The notes under the pieces are model-generated. The model made no database searches. It was not told where the DNA came from and worked only from the letters and a program-made list of their open reading frames with translations. Of a stretch of 52,376 nt of DNA, positions 1 through 7,017 are shown piece after piece. Source of the stretch: Nitrospirota bacterium (GTDB lineage: Bacteria; Nitrospirota; Thermodesulfovibrionia; UBA6902); assembly GCA_016213945.1 (NCBI GenBank), contig JACQZF010000005.1, positions 1 to 52,376 on the forward strand. Reading direction: 5' to 3'. The translations under genes and the position numbers were made by a program. Each line of letters begins with the position of its first letter. The stretch's first letter is position 1.

Positions 1-2
1 GG

Positions 3-98
3 TTTGTTAAAAGAATGCCTGTGCCGCCGATACTCCCCGAGGCAGTATGGATTAATAAGCCGAAGTTGCTGCCAGTGAGTGAGGATGAAATACACTAA
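3..98 (+). CDS. C-terminal end of an unknown protein (partial)
   Basis: The third forward frame is open from the window edge to a TAA at 96-98, giving about 31 residues that start FVKRMPVPPILPEAVW. The Pro-rich, acidic tail resembles the end of a real protein, but no family can be recognised from it. The gene would start outside the window. It runs in the same direction as the diguanylate cyclase that follows after about 270 bases. The open frame could be chance. Confidence 0.35.
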   Translation, partial: FVKRMPVPPILPEAVWINKPKLLPVSEDEIH

Positions 99-166
99 AT
101 GCAGATAAGGGGTGTCTCAATGTCATTGACATATTCCGTGCATCGGAGTTAAACTCCGTGTTTTGC

Positions 167-236
167 TTGTCATGCCCGCAAGCGAAGCGCGTCGGGAATC
201 CTCTTCGAAGAAAGATCCCGGACAAGCCGGAATGAT
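167..236. repeat. Dispersed repeat with inverted ends, copy 1
   Basis: It begins TTGTCATGCCCGCAAGCG and ends GCCGGAATGAT, so its two ends are near-inverted copies of each other. A second copy lies at 22438-22538, with the shared core AGCGCGTCGGGAATCC and the shared element CCGGACAAGCC. The form matches a non-coding MITE- or REP-like element. It lies between the partial gene and the first diguanylate cyclase. Confidence 0.7.
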
Positions 237-369
237 CCGTTTAGATACCTCGCAGCTCTGATGCGGGGGTAGTTTATTAAATTCAAAAACCGTTTGACAA
301 TTTTATAAGGTAGTGCAATATTACAACTATAGACGGCATTACCGGGGGGGGTGATTCGTATTTAACCGC

Positions 370-1359
370 ATGGTCCTATCTATGAAAGATAAAGGCAAGA
401 CAAAAGCACAGCTTATTAATGAACTGGCGCTGCTGCGTCAGCGTGCTGCCAGACTGGAGGCTTTTAAGGCCAGGTACAGTCGTGATGAGAAGGAATTGCA
501 GGAGGCCAATGAAAGGTTGAATGCTATCTTAAAAGCTTCGCCGGAAGCTATTGTGACGCTAAATAATGATGGGATCGTTACACTGTGGAACGAGGCTGCG
601 GAGCGTACATTCGGCTGGAGCAAAAGTGAAGTCATCGGGAAATTCAATCCGATAGTGCCTGAAAACAAATTTGAGGAATTCGTTTCATTGCGTGAAAGGG
701 TATTGAAAGGTGAATCCTTGCACAACGTTGAACTCAGGCGGCAGAAAAAGAATGGCTCCCCTGTAGACATCAGTATATCAACGGCGCCGCTGCTTAATTC
801 AAAAAATAAAGTCACCGGAATCCTGGCGGTAATCACGGATATCACCGGTCGCAAGAAAATGGAGAAGAAGCTTCGCGCCCTTTCTCTCAAAGATGACATG
901 ACAGGCCTTTACAACCGGCGGGGTTTCCTGACTTTTGCCAGACAGCAGTTGAAGATGGCGAACCGCAGGAAAGAGGGGGTTATGCTTCTTTTTGCGGACC
1001 TCGACGGCTTGAAAATGATTAACGACGGCTTCGGGCACAAGGCGGGCGATCTTATTTTGATGAGGACAGCCGCGCTTCTCAAAAATGTTTTTCGCGAGAG
1101 CGACATCATCGCCCGTATCGGCGGCGATGAATTTGTGGTGTTTTCAATTGAAACTCCCGGAATCGATATTGAGCTAATCAAAGATCGTTTTGAAAAACAT
1201 GTTGAGAATTACAATGCCAGGAGGCCCCATATCTTCAGGCTCTCAGTAAGCACCGGCATAGTATATTACAAACCCGGATGCCCTTATTCCATTGAGGAGC
1301 TCCTGACACAGGCAGACAAGCTCATGTACGAGCAGAAGAGGCAGAAGCAAAAGTCTTAG
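370..1359 (+). CDS. PAS-GGDEF diguanylate cyclase
   Basis: Predicted to make c-di-GMP from two GTP in the cytoplasm. An N-terminal coiled coil (about residues 10-50) leads into a PAS domain (about 50-165) and a GGDEF domain (about 170-325). The catalytic motif GGDEF is intact at residues 251-255, and a product-inhibition I-site RESD lies at 242-245, five residues upstream. There is no membrane segment, so the PAS domain probably reads a cytoplasmic signal. A G-rich run at about 343-352 is a poor ribosome site for the ATG at 370; ATG 382 is an alternative start. The C-terminal half closely resembles the diguanylate cyclase at 19817-20701, including the tail LMYEQKRQK, so the two look like paralogues. 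The PAS ligand is unknown. Confidence 0.92.
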   Translation: MVLSMKDKGKTKAQLINELALLRQRAARLEAFKARYSRDEKELQEANERLNAILKASPEAIVTLNNDGIVTLWNEAAERTFGWSKSEVIGKFNPIVPENKFEEFVSLRERVLKGESLHNVELRRQKKNGSPVDISISTAPLLNSKNKVTGILAVITDITGRKKMEKKLRALSLKDDMTGLYNRRGFLTFARQQLKMANRRKEGVMLLFADLDGLKMINDGFGHKAGDLILMRTAALLKNVFRESDIIARIGGDEFVVFSIETPGIDIELIKDRFEKHVENYNARRPHIFRLSVSTGIVYYKPGCPYSIEELLTQADKLMYEQKRQKQKS

Positions 1360-1390
1360 TTTATTCTTACAGTTCTTTCGGGAATTGCAT

Positions 1391-1420
1391 AAAAGAAAGC
1401 GCCCCCAATTAATGAGGGCG
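1391..1420 (-). terminator. Probable terminator of the cytochrome c gene
   Basis: Read on the minus strand, CGCCC pairs with GGGCG around an 11-base loop, followed by GCTTTCTTTT. It lies about 25 bases beyond the cytochrome c stop, where a Rho-independent terminator is expected, and could also stop transcription from the facing diguanylate cyclase. The stem is short. Confidence 0.5.
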
Positions 1421-1444
1421 TTGCCTGTTAGCCTTAAAGATGTT

Positions 1445-1909
1445 CTAATAACCTGGGGCCTTTTCCTTTTTGGGCATTTCCTTCTTCATCTCTTTGCCCG
1501 TCTCTTCCTTCATCTCTTCTTTCTTGGTCTCGCCCATCTCGTGCTTCATTCCTTTTGTCATCGGCTTGCTCAATGATTTAATGTATGCGACGAGGTCCTT
1601 CATGTCTTCAGACTTCGGGTCAATTGTCTTGCCTTTATTTGCCATGATGATGCATACATTTATTGCATCTTCCAGTTTAAGCCACATGCCAGAAGGATTC
1701 TTCCACTCTTTTTTGGCTGCGGATTTTTCCAGACCCTTGCCGCCGGGATGACATGAACTGCATGACACTGAACCGCCTGCGAATTTAGGTTCATCGAAAT
1801 ACATTTTGCCCTTCTCTGCATTGCCTTCCATCTTGCTTCCAGCAAATCCGGAAGTTGCGATAAGGCCCACAACGATCATTGAAAACAGTACGATCTTTAA
1901 TATCTTCAT
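1445..1909 (-). CDS. Exported monohaem cytochrome c
   Basis: A 154-residue protein with a clear Sec signal peptide (MKILKIVLFSMIVVGL then a small-residue cleavage site near ATSGFAG) and one haem-c motif CSSCH around residues 51-55. Its expected place is the periplasm as a small electron carrier. A methionine in the middle of the chain (GMW or IIMAN) may be the sixth iron ligand. The last 35 residues are a Lys/Glu/Met-rich tail with low complexity, which may bind a partner or metal. A strong ribosome site AAGGAGGTGA precedes the ATG. It lies directly downstream of a four-helix membrane protein and korB on the same strand, so it may carry electrons to or from that membrane protein. The exact partner is unknown. 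Confidence 0.85.
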   Translation of the reverse strand: MKILKIVLFSMIVVGLIATSGFAGSKMEGNAEKGKMYFDEPKFAGGSVSCSSCHPGGKGLEKSAAKKEWKNPSGMWLKLEDAINVCIIMANKGKTIDPKSEDMKDLVAYIKSLSKPMTKGMKHEMGETKKEEMKEETGKEMKKEMPKKEKAPGY

Positions 1910-1998
1910 CTTCTTTCACCTCCTTCCAATCATGATTATCTGACAGCCGTAAACTACAAACCCTCAATCACCCTCATCAGTTTTGCGTTCCTACCTTT

Positions 1999-2430
1999 TC
2001 AAAAAAGTATCCCGGTCCCTAAAAACAACTGTACCGGATAAAGGGTTAAAATTAATATGCCAAGACTGAAATGCAAATTCCTCCATTTGTGGTCAGGCCC
2101 CTTTATTTTCCCCGAGATAAAAAATGTGGCGCTGATTAAAAGCGCGATATCCCATCCGATGATGAAATGCAAAGGATACTTCAGCAAGTGTCCGTAGTCC
2201 AGATAAGCCAGAGTCACTCCGGCGAAAAAACCGGCTATGCCCATTACCGCAAGTACCGGCCCGGTTTTCCTGTGGCGTTTTATTATATTGAATTGCGGCT
2301 TGCCGCCTGCCTTTCTTTGTCTCCTGATTCTTAATCCGAGAGACCCCTGGTAAATGAAAAGAAACATCATGAGCGTATTGTAAGCTCCGTGCACAAGTCT
2401 CAGATATGCTATTGTCTGTTTGTCTATCAT
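1999..2430 (-). CDS. Four-helix membrane protein, DUF4079-like (possible b-type cytochrome)
   Basis: 143 residues with four predicted membrane helices (about 8-32, 55-78, 82-106 and 118-142). Histidines lie at or near the helices (RLVHGAYN, KRHRKTG, YPLHF, NLHFSLG), a pattern like cytochrome b561 or DUF4079 proteins that could hold haem b. The start codon overlaps the korB stop by one base (TAATG), so the two genes are translationally coupled. With the exported cytochrome c just downstream, a membrane electron path linked to ferredoxin-level chemistry is plausible but inferred. The DUF4079 assignment comes from the motif pattern and length only. Confidence 0.65.
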   Translation of the reverse strand: MIDKQTIAYLRLVHGAYNTLMMFLFIYQGSLGLRIRRQRKAGGKPQFNIIKRHRKTGPVLAVMGIAGFFAGVTLAYLDYGHLLKYPLHFIIGWDIALLISATFFISGKIKGPDHKWRNLHFSLGILILTLYPVQLFLGTGILF

Positions 2431-3281
2431 TAATAAAATTCCCTCAACGTAGTCTCTATTTTAGACAGATCAAATGGCTGTCTCACAAGAGGTTTATCTT
2501 TGATCCCCGGTACCCTTTCTTCTAAAACCTGCCGGTGGTTTCTGTAAATTATTCCAAGCGGGATGCGGTCTCCCCATTCAAGGGCTTTTTGAAATGCCGC
2601 AATCCTGTCTTCCGGGTTATATTCAGGCACTATGTTATAAACTCTCTGCTTGTACCAGTCAAATGTATTGATCTTGTTGAATGTGACGCAAGGCTGGAGA
2701 ATATCTACAAGGCTGAAGCCTTTGTGAGCTACCGCCTCTTTAATCAGCCAGGTCAGATGTTTCATATCACCGGCAAACCCTCTTGCCACGAAACTGCAAT
2801 CGAGCGCTACAGCGAGCGCCATTGGATTTAGCTGTTCGGAAAAAACCCCGAAGGGCTGGTTCTTTGTCTTCATCCCTTCCATACTTGTCGGAGACGCCTG
2901 TCCTTTTGTAAGCCCGTATATCTGGTTGTCATGGACAAAGAGTTTTACATTTATATTTCTTCGTATGGCGTGAATGAGATGATTGCCGCCTTCGCCGTAG
3001 CAGTCGCCGTCTCCCGCAAACGCCATCACAAGCATCTCGTGATTTGTAAGCCTTATCCCCGTTGCAACGGGGAGCGTCCTGCCGTGAAGGCCGTTAAACG
3101 TATTGCATTTCACATAATGCGGAAATTTCCCGGCCTGCCCGATTCCCGATACGATGGTAAACTGATGGGGTTCGATGTTCAGCTCGATCATCGCATCCTT
3201 GAATGATTTGAGAATACTGAAATTACCGCACCCCGGACACCACGCCGGATGCCGGCCTCTGTAATCCTGTAATGTGGGCAT
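2430..3281 (-). CDS. korB: 2-oxoacid:ferredoxin oxidoreductase beta subunit (KorB-like)
   Basis: Thiamine-diphosphate-binding subunit of a two-subunit 2-oxoacid:ferredoxin oxidoreductase, most likely 2-oxoglutarate synthase; pyruvate cannot be excluded. 283 residues is the usual length. The N-terminal WCPGCGNF (C15 and C18) provides the CxxC typical of the beta-subunit iron-sulfur site, with a further Cys near residue 198 (LQPCVTF). The TPP/Mg motif is GDGDCYGEGGNHLIHA, followed by an Asn-containing segment (DNQIYGLTKGQ). The ribosome site AGGAGA lies a few bases before the ATG. Its partner subunit korA lies about 3.7 kb upstream at 7018-8823, separated by two signalling genes, which is unusual because korA and korB normally adjoin. 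Confidence 0.9.
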   Translation of the reverse strand: MPTLQDYRGRHPAWCPGCGNFSILKSFKDAMIELNIEPHQFTIVSGIGQAGKFPHYVKCNTFNGLHGRTLPVATGIRLTNHEMLVMAFAGDGDCYGEGGNHLIHAIRRNINVKLFVHDNQIYGLTKGQASPTSMEGMKTKNQPFGVFSEQLNPMALAVALDCSFVARGFAGDMKHLTWLIKEAVAHKGFSLVDILQPCVTFNKINTFDWYKQRVYNIVPEYNPEDRIAAFQKALEWGDRIPLGIIYRNHRQVLEERVPGIKDKPLVRQPFDLSKIETTLREFY

Positions 3282-3319
3282 ATGGTTCTCCTGAAATATG
3301 TCCCTTTATAATTCCCGAT

Positions 3320-3350
3320 CGTAGGGGCGGGTTTGAAACCCGCCCCTACG
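3320..3350. repeat. Perfect 15-bp-arm palindrome (dispersed-repeat type)
   Basis: CGTAGGGGCGGGTTT and its exact reverse complement flank a single central base. It lies in the 134-base gap between the HD-GYP stop and the korB start. There is no adjacent T-run, so it is not a classical Rho-independent terminator. It may still weaken read-through or protect mRNA ends. The G/C-rich sequence contrasts with the surrounding DNA and looks like a dispersed palindromic element. Confidence 0.75.
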
Positions 3351-3415
3351 GAGAAGGGATAAATATCATATCTGGAAAAATTATAGAGGCTATGAGGTGA
3401 GAATGCAAATAATTA

Positions 3416-5944
3416 TCAGCCGTCTTTTTCGCCAAGCCTTTCAAGCACATTCAGGAACACCTCAACTATTTTCGGATTATACTGCGTCCCTGAACATCGC
3501 TTGAGCTCGGAGATAGCATATTCTCTGCCCGGTGATTTTCTGTAAGGCCTGTCAGCGTTCATTGAATCAAACGAATCAGCGACTGAAAGTATGCTCGCGC
3601 AGACAGGTATGTCTTCGCCCCTGAGGCCAAAAGGGTAGCCTTTCCCGTCATATCTTTCATGGTGATGGAGAATGCCGGGGATGACATGGTTTAATTGTTT
3701 TATAGGAGCTATTATATCAGCGCCCTGCCCGGGATGTTTCTTTATAAGCTCATATTCTTCATCGGTGAGTTTGCCGGGTTTGTCAAGGAGACCGTCGAAG
3801 GTCCCGACTTTGCCTATGTCATGCAATATGCCGCACAGCCTGACGTGATTAATATCTTTCTCCTGCAGTCCCATCTCTCTTGCGATTTCCACCGCGTATC
3901 TTGTGACCCTTTCAGAATGACCTTTGGTCCATGGAGATTTTGCGTCAATAATTGAAATAAGTGATGTTGTTGTGTTAATAAGCAATTCCTGAAGATCGTC
4001 ATAAAGCTTTGCGTGTTCAAGCGCCACGGTAATCTGAGACGCGATCTTCTCGGCTGTGGATATATGGCCGGGAGTGAGTTTATCTGAATATAGAGACCCG
4101 ATATCCAGAATTCCCAGTATTTCGTCTTTACTGATAAGGGGGACTATAATGGATGATCTGATCCCGATTTCAATCTGCTCTCTATGATAAACACAATTAA
4201 CGCTGTCTTTGGAAATGTCAGGGATCAAAAGAGAACCCCGTTTCTTCTCAATGATACCGAGATGAGAACTACCCGCATCACAAGTTCTGTCTTTAAAATT
4301 ACCTACCCCCCATTCGGTAATCGGGCGGAATTTATCTCCCTCCTTAAGTAGAACAGCGACCCTGTCACATGTTATTAACCCGCTCGTCAGTGTAGTGGCT
4401 GTTTGTAAAATTGCATTTTTATCAATAGAAGACAGTATCTCCTTGTCAAGCTGTGCCATCGCGTTTATTGTTTCTATCTTGTTTGTTAATTCCTTCAGCC
4501 TTTCATTAGACTCCTCATAGAGTTTGCTGTTCTGAAGAGCAATGCCAAGCCCGCCGGCAAGCCCTTTGAGAAGGGAGATATCTTTTTGCTCTACAGGCTG
4601 GCCGGATGTATAAATGCCGCATATCATGCCGCTTATTTTTCCTCTGAAAGATATCGGGACCAGCATCACGCTTTTTATGCTGAAGGTATCAATTTTCTCT
4701 CCGCTGACAAGAACGCATTCTTCCGCGTTGTCAATAATTACGCCCTCCCCTTTAATGATCATGTCAATTGCCGGGAAGTCGCCCGGACGTATCGTTTTTG
4801 CCGCTAACATTTCCTTCTCGGAAGGACTTAACCCATAGGCTCCTGCGAATGCAAAGCTCCCGGCCTTGTCATCATAAAAATACAAGCTCATCCTGTTAAA
4901 TCTCAGATATCTCGGGGCCAGATCCAGCACATTCCTGACAAGTTCTTTTTCTTCAAGGCTGGTGTTTAATGTCTCGACCAGCTCAAAAAGCGATTTTGAT
5001 ACTTCCGCCTCACTCTTTACTTCATCATAAAGCTGCGCCAGCTTATTCTCCGCCTTCTTGCGCTCGGTGATGTTGTGGATCAAGCCCACGGCATGCCATT
5101 TGTCTTTGACCATAATTCCCGAGGTGGAAACTTCAATCGGAAATTCTGTCCCGTCTTTTTTTAAGGCGGTCAATTCAAGTGTTTTCCCGATTACAAAACC
5201 CGTTCCCGTTGTGCTGAACTTAGCGAAACCATTCCTGTATTCTTCATGGTATCGCCGTGGCGCAAGAAACAAGTGCAAATCTTTTCCAAGGGCTTCCTGA
5301 GGTGTATGCCCGAATAATCTTTCCGCTGCCTGATTCCAGTAAACAATCCTTCCTTGATTGTCCATGACAATGATGCCGTCCACCGCGGTCGATGTTATCG
5401 CGCGGAATTTCTCCTCGCTTTCGTAAAGTGATTTCAGCGCCTGAGATAAGGCGTTCAGAGGGAATATCTTAATAATGAAATATCCCGACAGTCCCAGGAC
5501 ACATCCAAGCAACCCGAACAATGCCGTATTCTTCAAGACCGGACGCAAAGACCGGCTGATCTCGATCCTTGCCACAACATTCCCTGCATCAAAAAGCGGG
5601 TATATATGTTTTATTACAGGCGCCTCAACATCAACCTCGTTGGACGCAAGAACTTCGTTTTTAGTGTCAAAAATACGCCGGGCCTCTTTATCACCTTTGG
5701 CAGTGAAGCGGTTGAGCGCTTCATTGAGCCTGTGCTGCGAGTACCGCCAGTAGGAAGGATTTGCATTGATTAATTGAGTAATAAAATATGCGTTGGCTTC
5801 CGCCTCAGTCTCAATCATCGAGGACTGTTCCTGATAGCTTAAAACAAAATAAGCGGAGGGCAGCAGGACCGCCACCATGATTGACAAAATCAAAGCCAGA
5901 AAGCTTGTTATCCTGATTACCTTGCTGCCGCCCGTTTCTTTCAT
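3416..5944 (-). CDS. Membrane-bound PAS-GAF-GAF-HD-GYP c-di-GMP phosphodiesterase
   Basis: 842 residues predicted to hydrolyse c-di-GMP. Order: membrane helix (about 10-34), a periplasmic segment of about 100 residues, second helix (about 137-160), PAS (about 175-295), linker coil, GAF 1 (about 315-480), GAF 2 (about 500-645), HD-GYP (about 655-835). Metal and catalytic motifs are complete: H676, HDIGK from 708, the HHHERYDGKGYP block with GYP at about 769-771, and ADSFDSM. The ATG overlaps the stop of the upstream PstS-like gene by one base (TAATG). The exported binding protein is therefore probably made together with this sensor and may present its ligand to the periplasmic segment. The pair sits between korA and korB. 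Confidence 0.92.
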   Translation of the reverse strand: MKETGGSKVIRITSFLALILSIMVAVLLPSAYFVLSYQEQSSMIETEAEANAYFITQLINANPSYWRYSQHRLNEALNRFTAKGDKEARRIFDTKNEVLASNEVDVEAPVIKHIYPLFDAGNVVARIEISRSLRPVLKNTALFGLLGCVLGLSGYFIIKIFPLNALSQALKSLYESEEKFRAITSTAVDGIIVMDNQGRIVYWNQAAERLFGHTPQEALGKDLHLFLAPRRYHEEYRNGFAKFSTTGTGFVIGKTLELTALKKDGTEFPIEVSTSGIMVKDKWHAVGLIHNITERKKAENKLAQLYDEVKSEAEVSKSLFELVETLNTSLEEKELVRNVLDLAPRYLRFNRMSLYFYDDKAGSFAFAGAYGLSPSEKEMLAAKTIRPGDFPAIDMIIKGEGVIIDNAEECVLVSGEKIDTFSIKSVMLVPISFRGKISGMICGIYTSGQPVEQKDISLLKGLAGGLGIALQNSKLYEESNERLKELTNKIETINAMAQLDKEILSSIDKNAILQTATTLTSGLITCDRVAVLLKEGDKFRPITEWGVGNFKDRTCDAGSSHLGIIEKKRGSLLIPDISKDSVNCVYHREQIEIGIRSSIIVPLISKDEILGILDIGSLYSDKLTPGHISTAEKIASQITVALEHAKLYDDLQELLINTTTSLISIIDAKSPWTKGHSERVTRYAVEIAREMGLQEKDINHVRLCGILHDIGKVGTFDGLLDKPGKLTDEEYELIKKHPGQGADIIAPIKQLNHVIPGILHHHERYDGKGYPFGLRGEDIPVCASILSVADSFDSMNADRPYRKSPGREYAISELKRCSGTQYNPKIVEVFLNVLERLGEKDG

Positions 5945-6822
5945 TACTTCCCTGACAAAGCAATAAACCCTGTCTTTTTAAGAATCGCCATGCCTTCCTC
6001 TGAATTTATGAATTCGATGAAATTATTTGTGGCCGGACTGCTCCTCGGCCCCTTAACAAGGAACAGGGGTTTGTAATAAGAATACTTTCCATCAGCAAAG
6101 TTTTTCATACTCGGCATTACACCGTCCAGTGTCACAATGTTGAACGCTCTTTTTTCTGATATAATCTGACCGACCGTTGCCGCTCCGAAAGAACCGGGGA
6201 CCTTTTCCAATGCGTCTGCGCAGTCCTGGTCCGTAGTTGCCATCGTCAACCCTTCCCGCGACATCGCTTTCTGTACCGCCTCTTTCATTTCCACAGACAT
6301 ACTTTTCATCAAGACGGTATCCGCATCTGATTCAGGACGCAATATTATTCTGATGGGCGTGCCATTCGGCCAGTTTTTCGTCTCGCCTGCATACATTTTT
6401 GCAATATTCTTAAGTGTGAGATTTATGGCTCCAGATTTTCCGGAAAACACAAATACAAACGGAGTCCGGGCAAGCTCCACGGCTATAGCTCCGTAAATGC
6501 GTTCACTGTCTTTTAACTGTCTTGCGCTGAGACCGAGATCCAGCGCTCCCTCATTAACTGCCTTTATGCCTCCGCTGCTTCCAAGGCTTGGAAGTACGAC
6601 AACAGTCACACCCGGATGTAATTTATGAAAAGCATCTCCCAGGTCCCTGAAGCTGCCTAACGCATTGCCTGTCCCTCCCACTCTGATCGTCCCATTGAGG
6701 TCTTCAGCATAGAGGCATATGCTCATGAGCAAGAGACAAAGGACAACTGTTGATGCAAAAATAATTAACTGCCTGAATTTTATCTTTCCCGGATTAGCCA
6801 CAACTTTTTTGCAGCAGCGCAT
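5944..6822 (-). CDS. PstS-like periplasmic substrate-binding protein coupled to the HD-GYP sensor
   Basis: A PBP-like (PstS/ModA fold) extracytoplasmic binding protein. The mature part begins near ADLNGTIRVGGTGNALGSF and contains the anion-binding-type loop PSLGSSGGIKAV. The signal helix is RQLIIFASTVVLCLLL. The ATG at 6822 is chosen because AGAGGA lies just before it; an upstream in-frame start near 6909 would add 29 residues that look unlike a signal peptide. No PstC, PstA or PstB transporter genes are nearby. Its stop overlaps the start of the HD-GYP gene. A role as ligand-presenting subunit of that sensor is therefore more likely than transport. The ligand could be phosphate or another oxyanion and cannot be read from the sequence. 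Confidence 0.8.
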   Translation of the reverse strand: MRCCKKVVANPGKIKFRQLIIFASTVVLCLLLMSICLYAEDLNGTIRVGGTGNALGSFRDLGDAFHKLHPGVTVVVLPSLGSSGGIKAVNEGALDLGLSARQLKDSERIYGAIAVELARTPFVFVFSGKSGAINLTLKNIAKMYAGETKNWPNGTPIRIILRPESDADTVLMKSMSVEMKEAVQKAMSREGLTMATTDQDCADALEKVPGSFGAATVGQIISEKRAFNIVTLDGVMPSMKNFADGKYSYYKPLFLVKGPRSSPATNNFIEFINSEEGMAILKKTGFIALSGK

Positions 6823-7017
6823 ACATTCCTCTATTTTTTTATATAAATAAACAACCTTTGCACATCGTTCACCCCCCAACGGCACACACGATATAAATAC
6901 TTTTAGCAAGTATTTTATCGGAATACGTTTAAAATTTCTTAAGGATTTTCCCTAATAAGGTAATTAGATGTTTTAATTGAGTGCAATTAAAGATTGAAAG
7001 CTCAAATTATTTCAGGG

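Noticed and set aside
438-899. Long antisense open frames opposite the diguanylate cyclase (and similar ones opposite most genes)
   Set aside because: They mirror the codon bias of the real gene on the other strand, lack ribosome sites and show no protein family features.
5944-6822. Phosphate uptake system
   Set aside because: Only the binding protein is present; pstC, pstA, pstB and phoU are absent, and it is coupled to a c-di-GMP enzyme.
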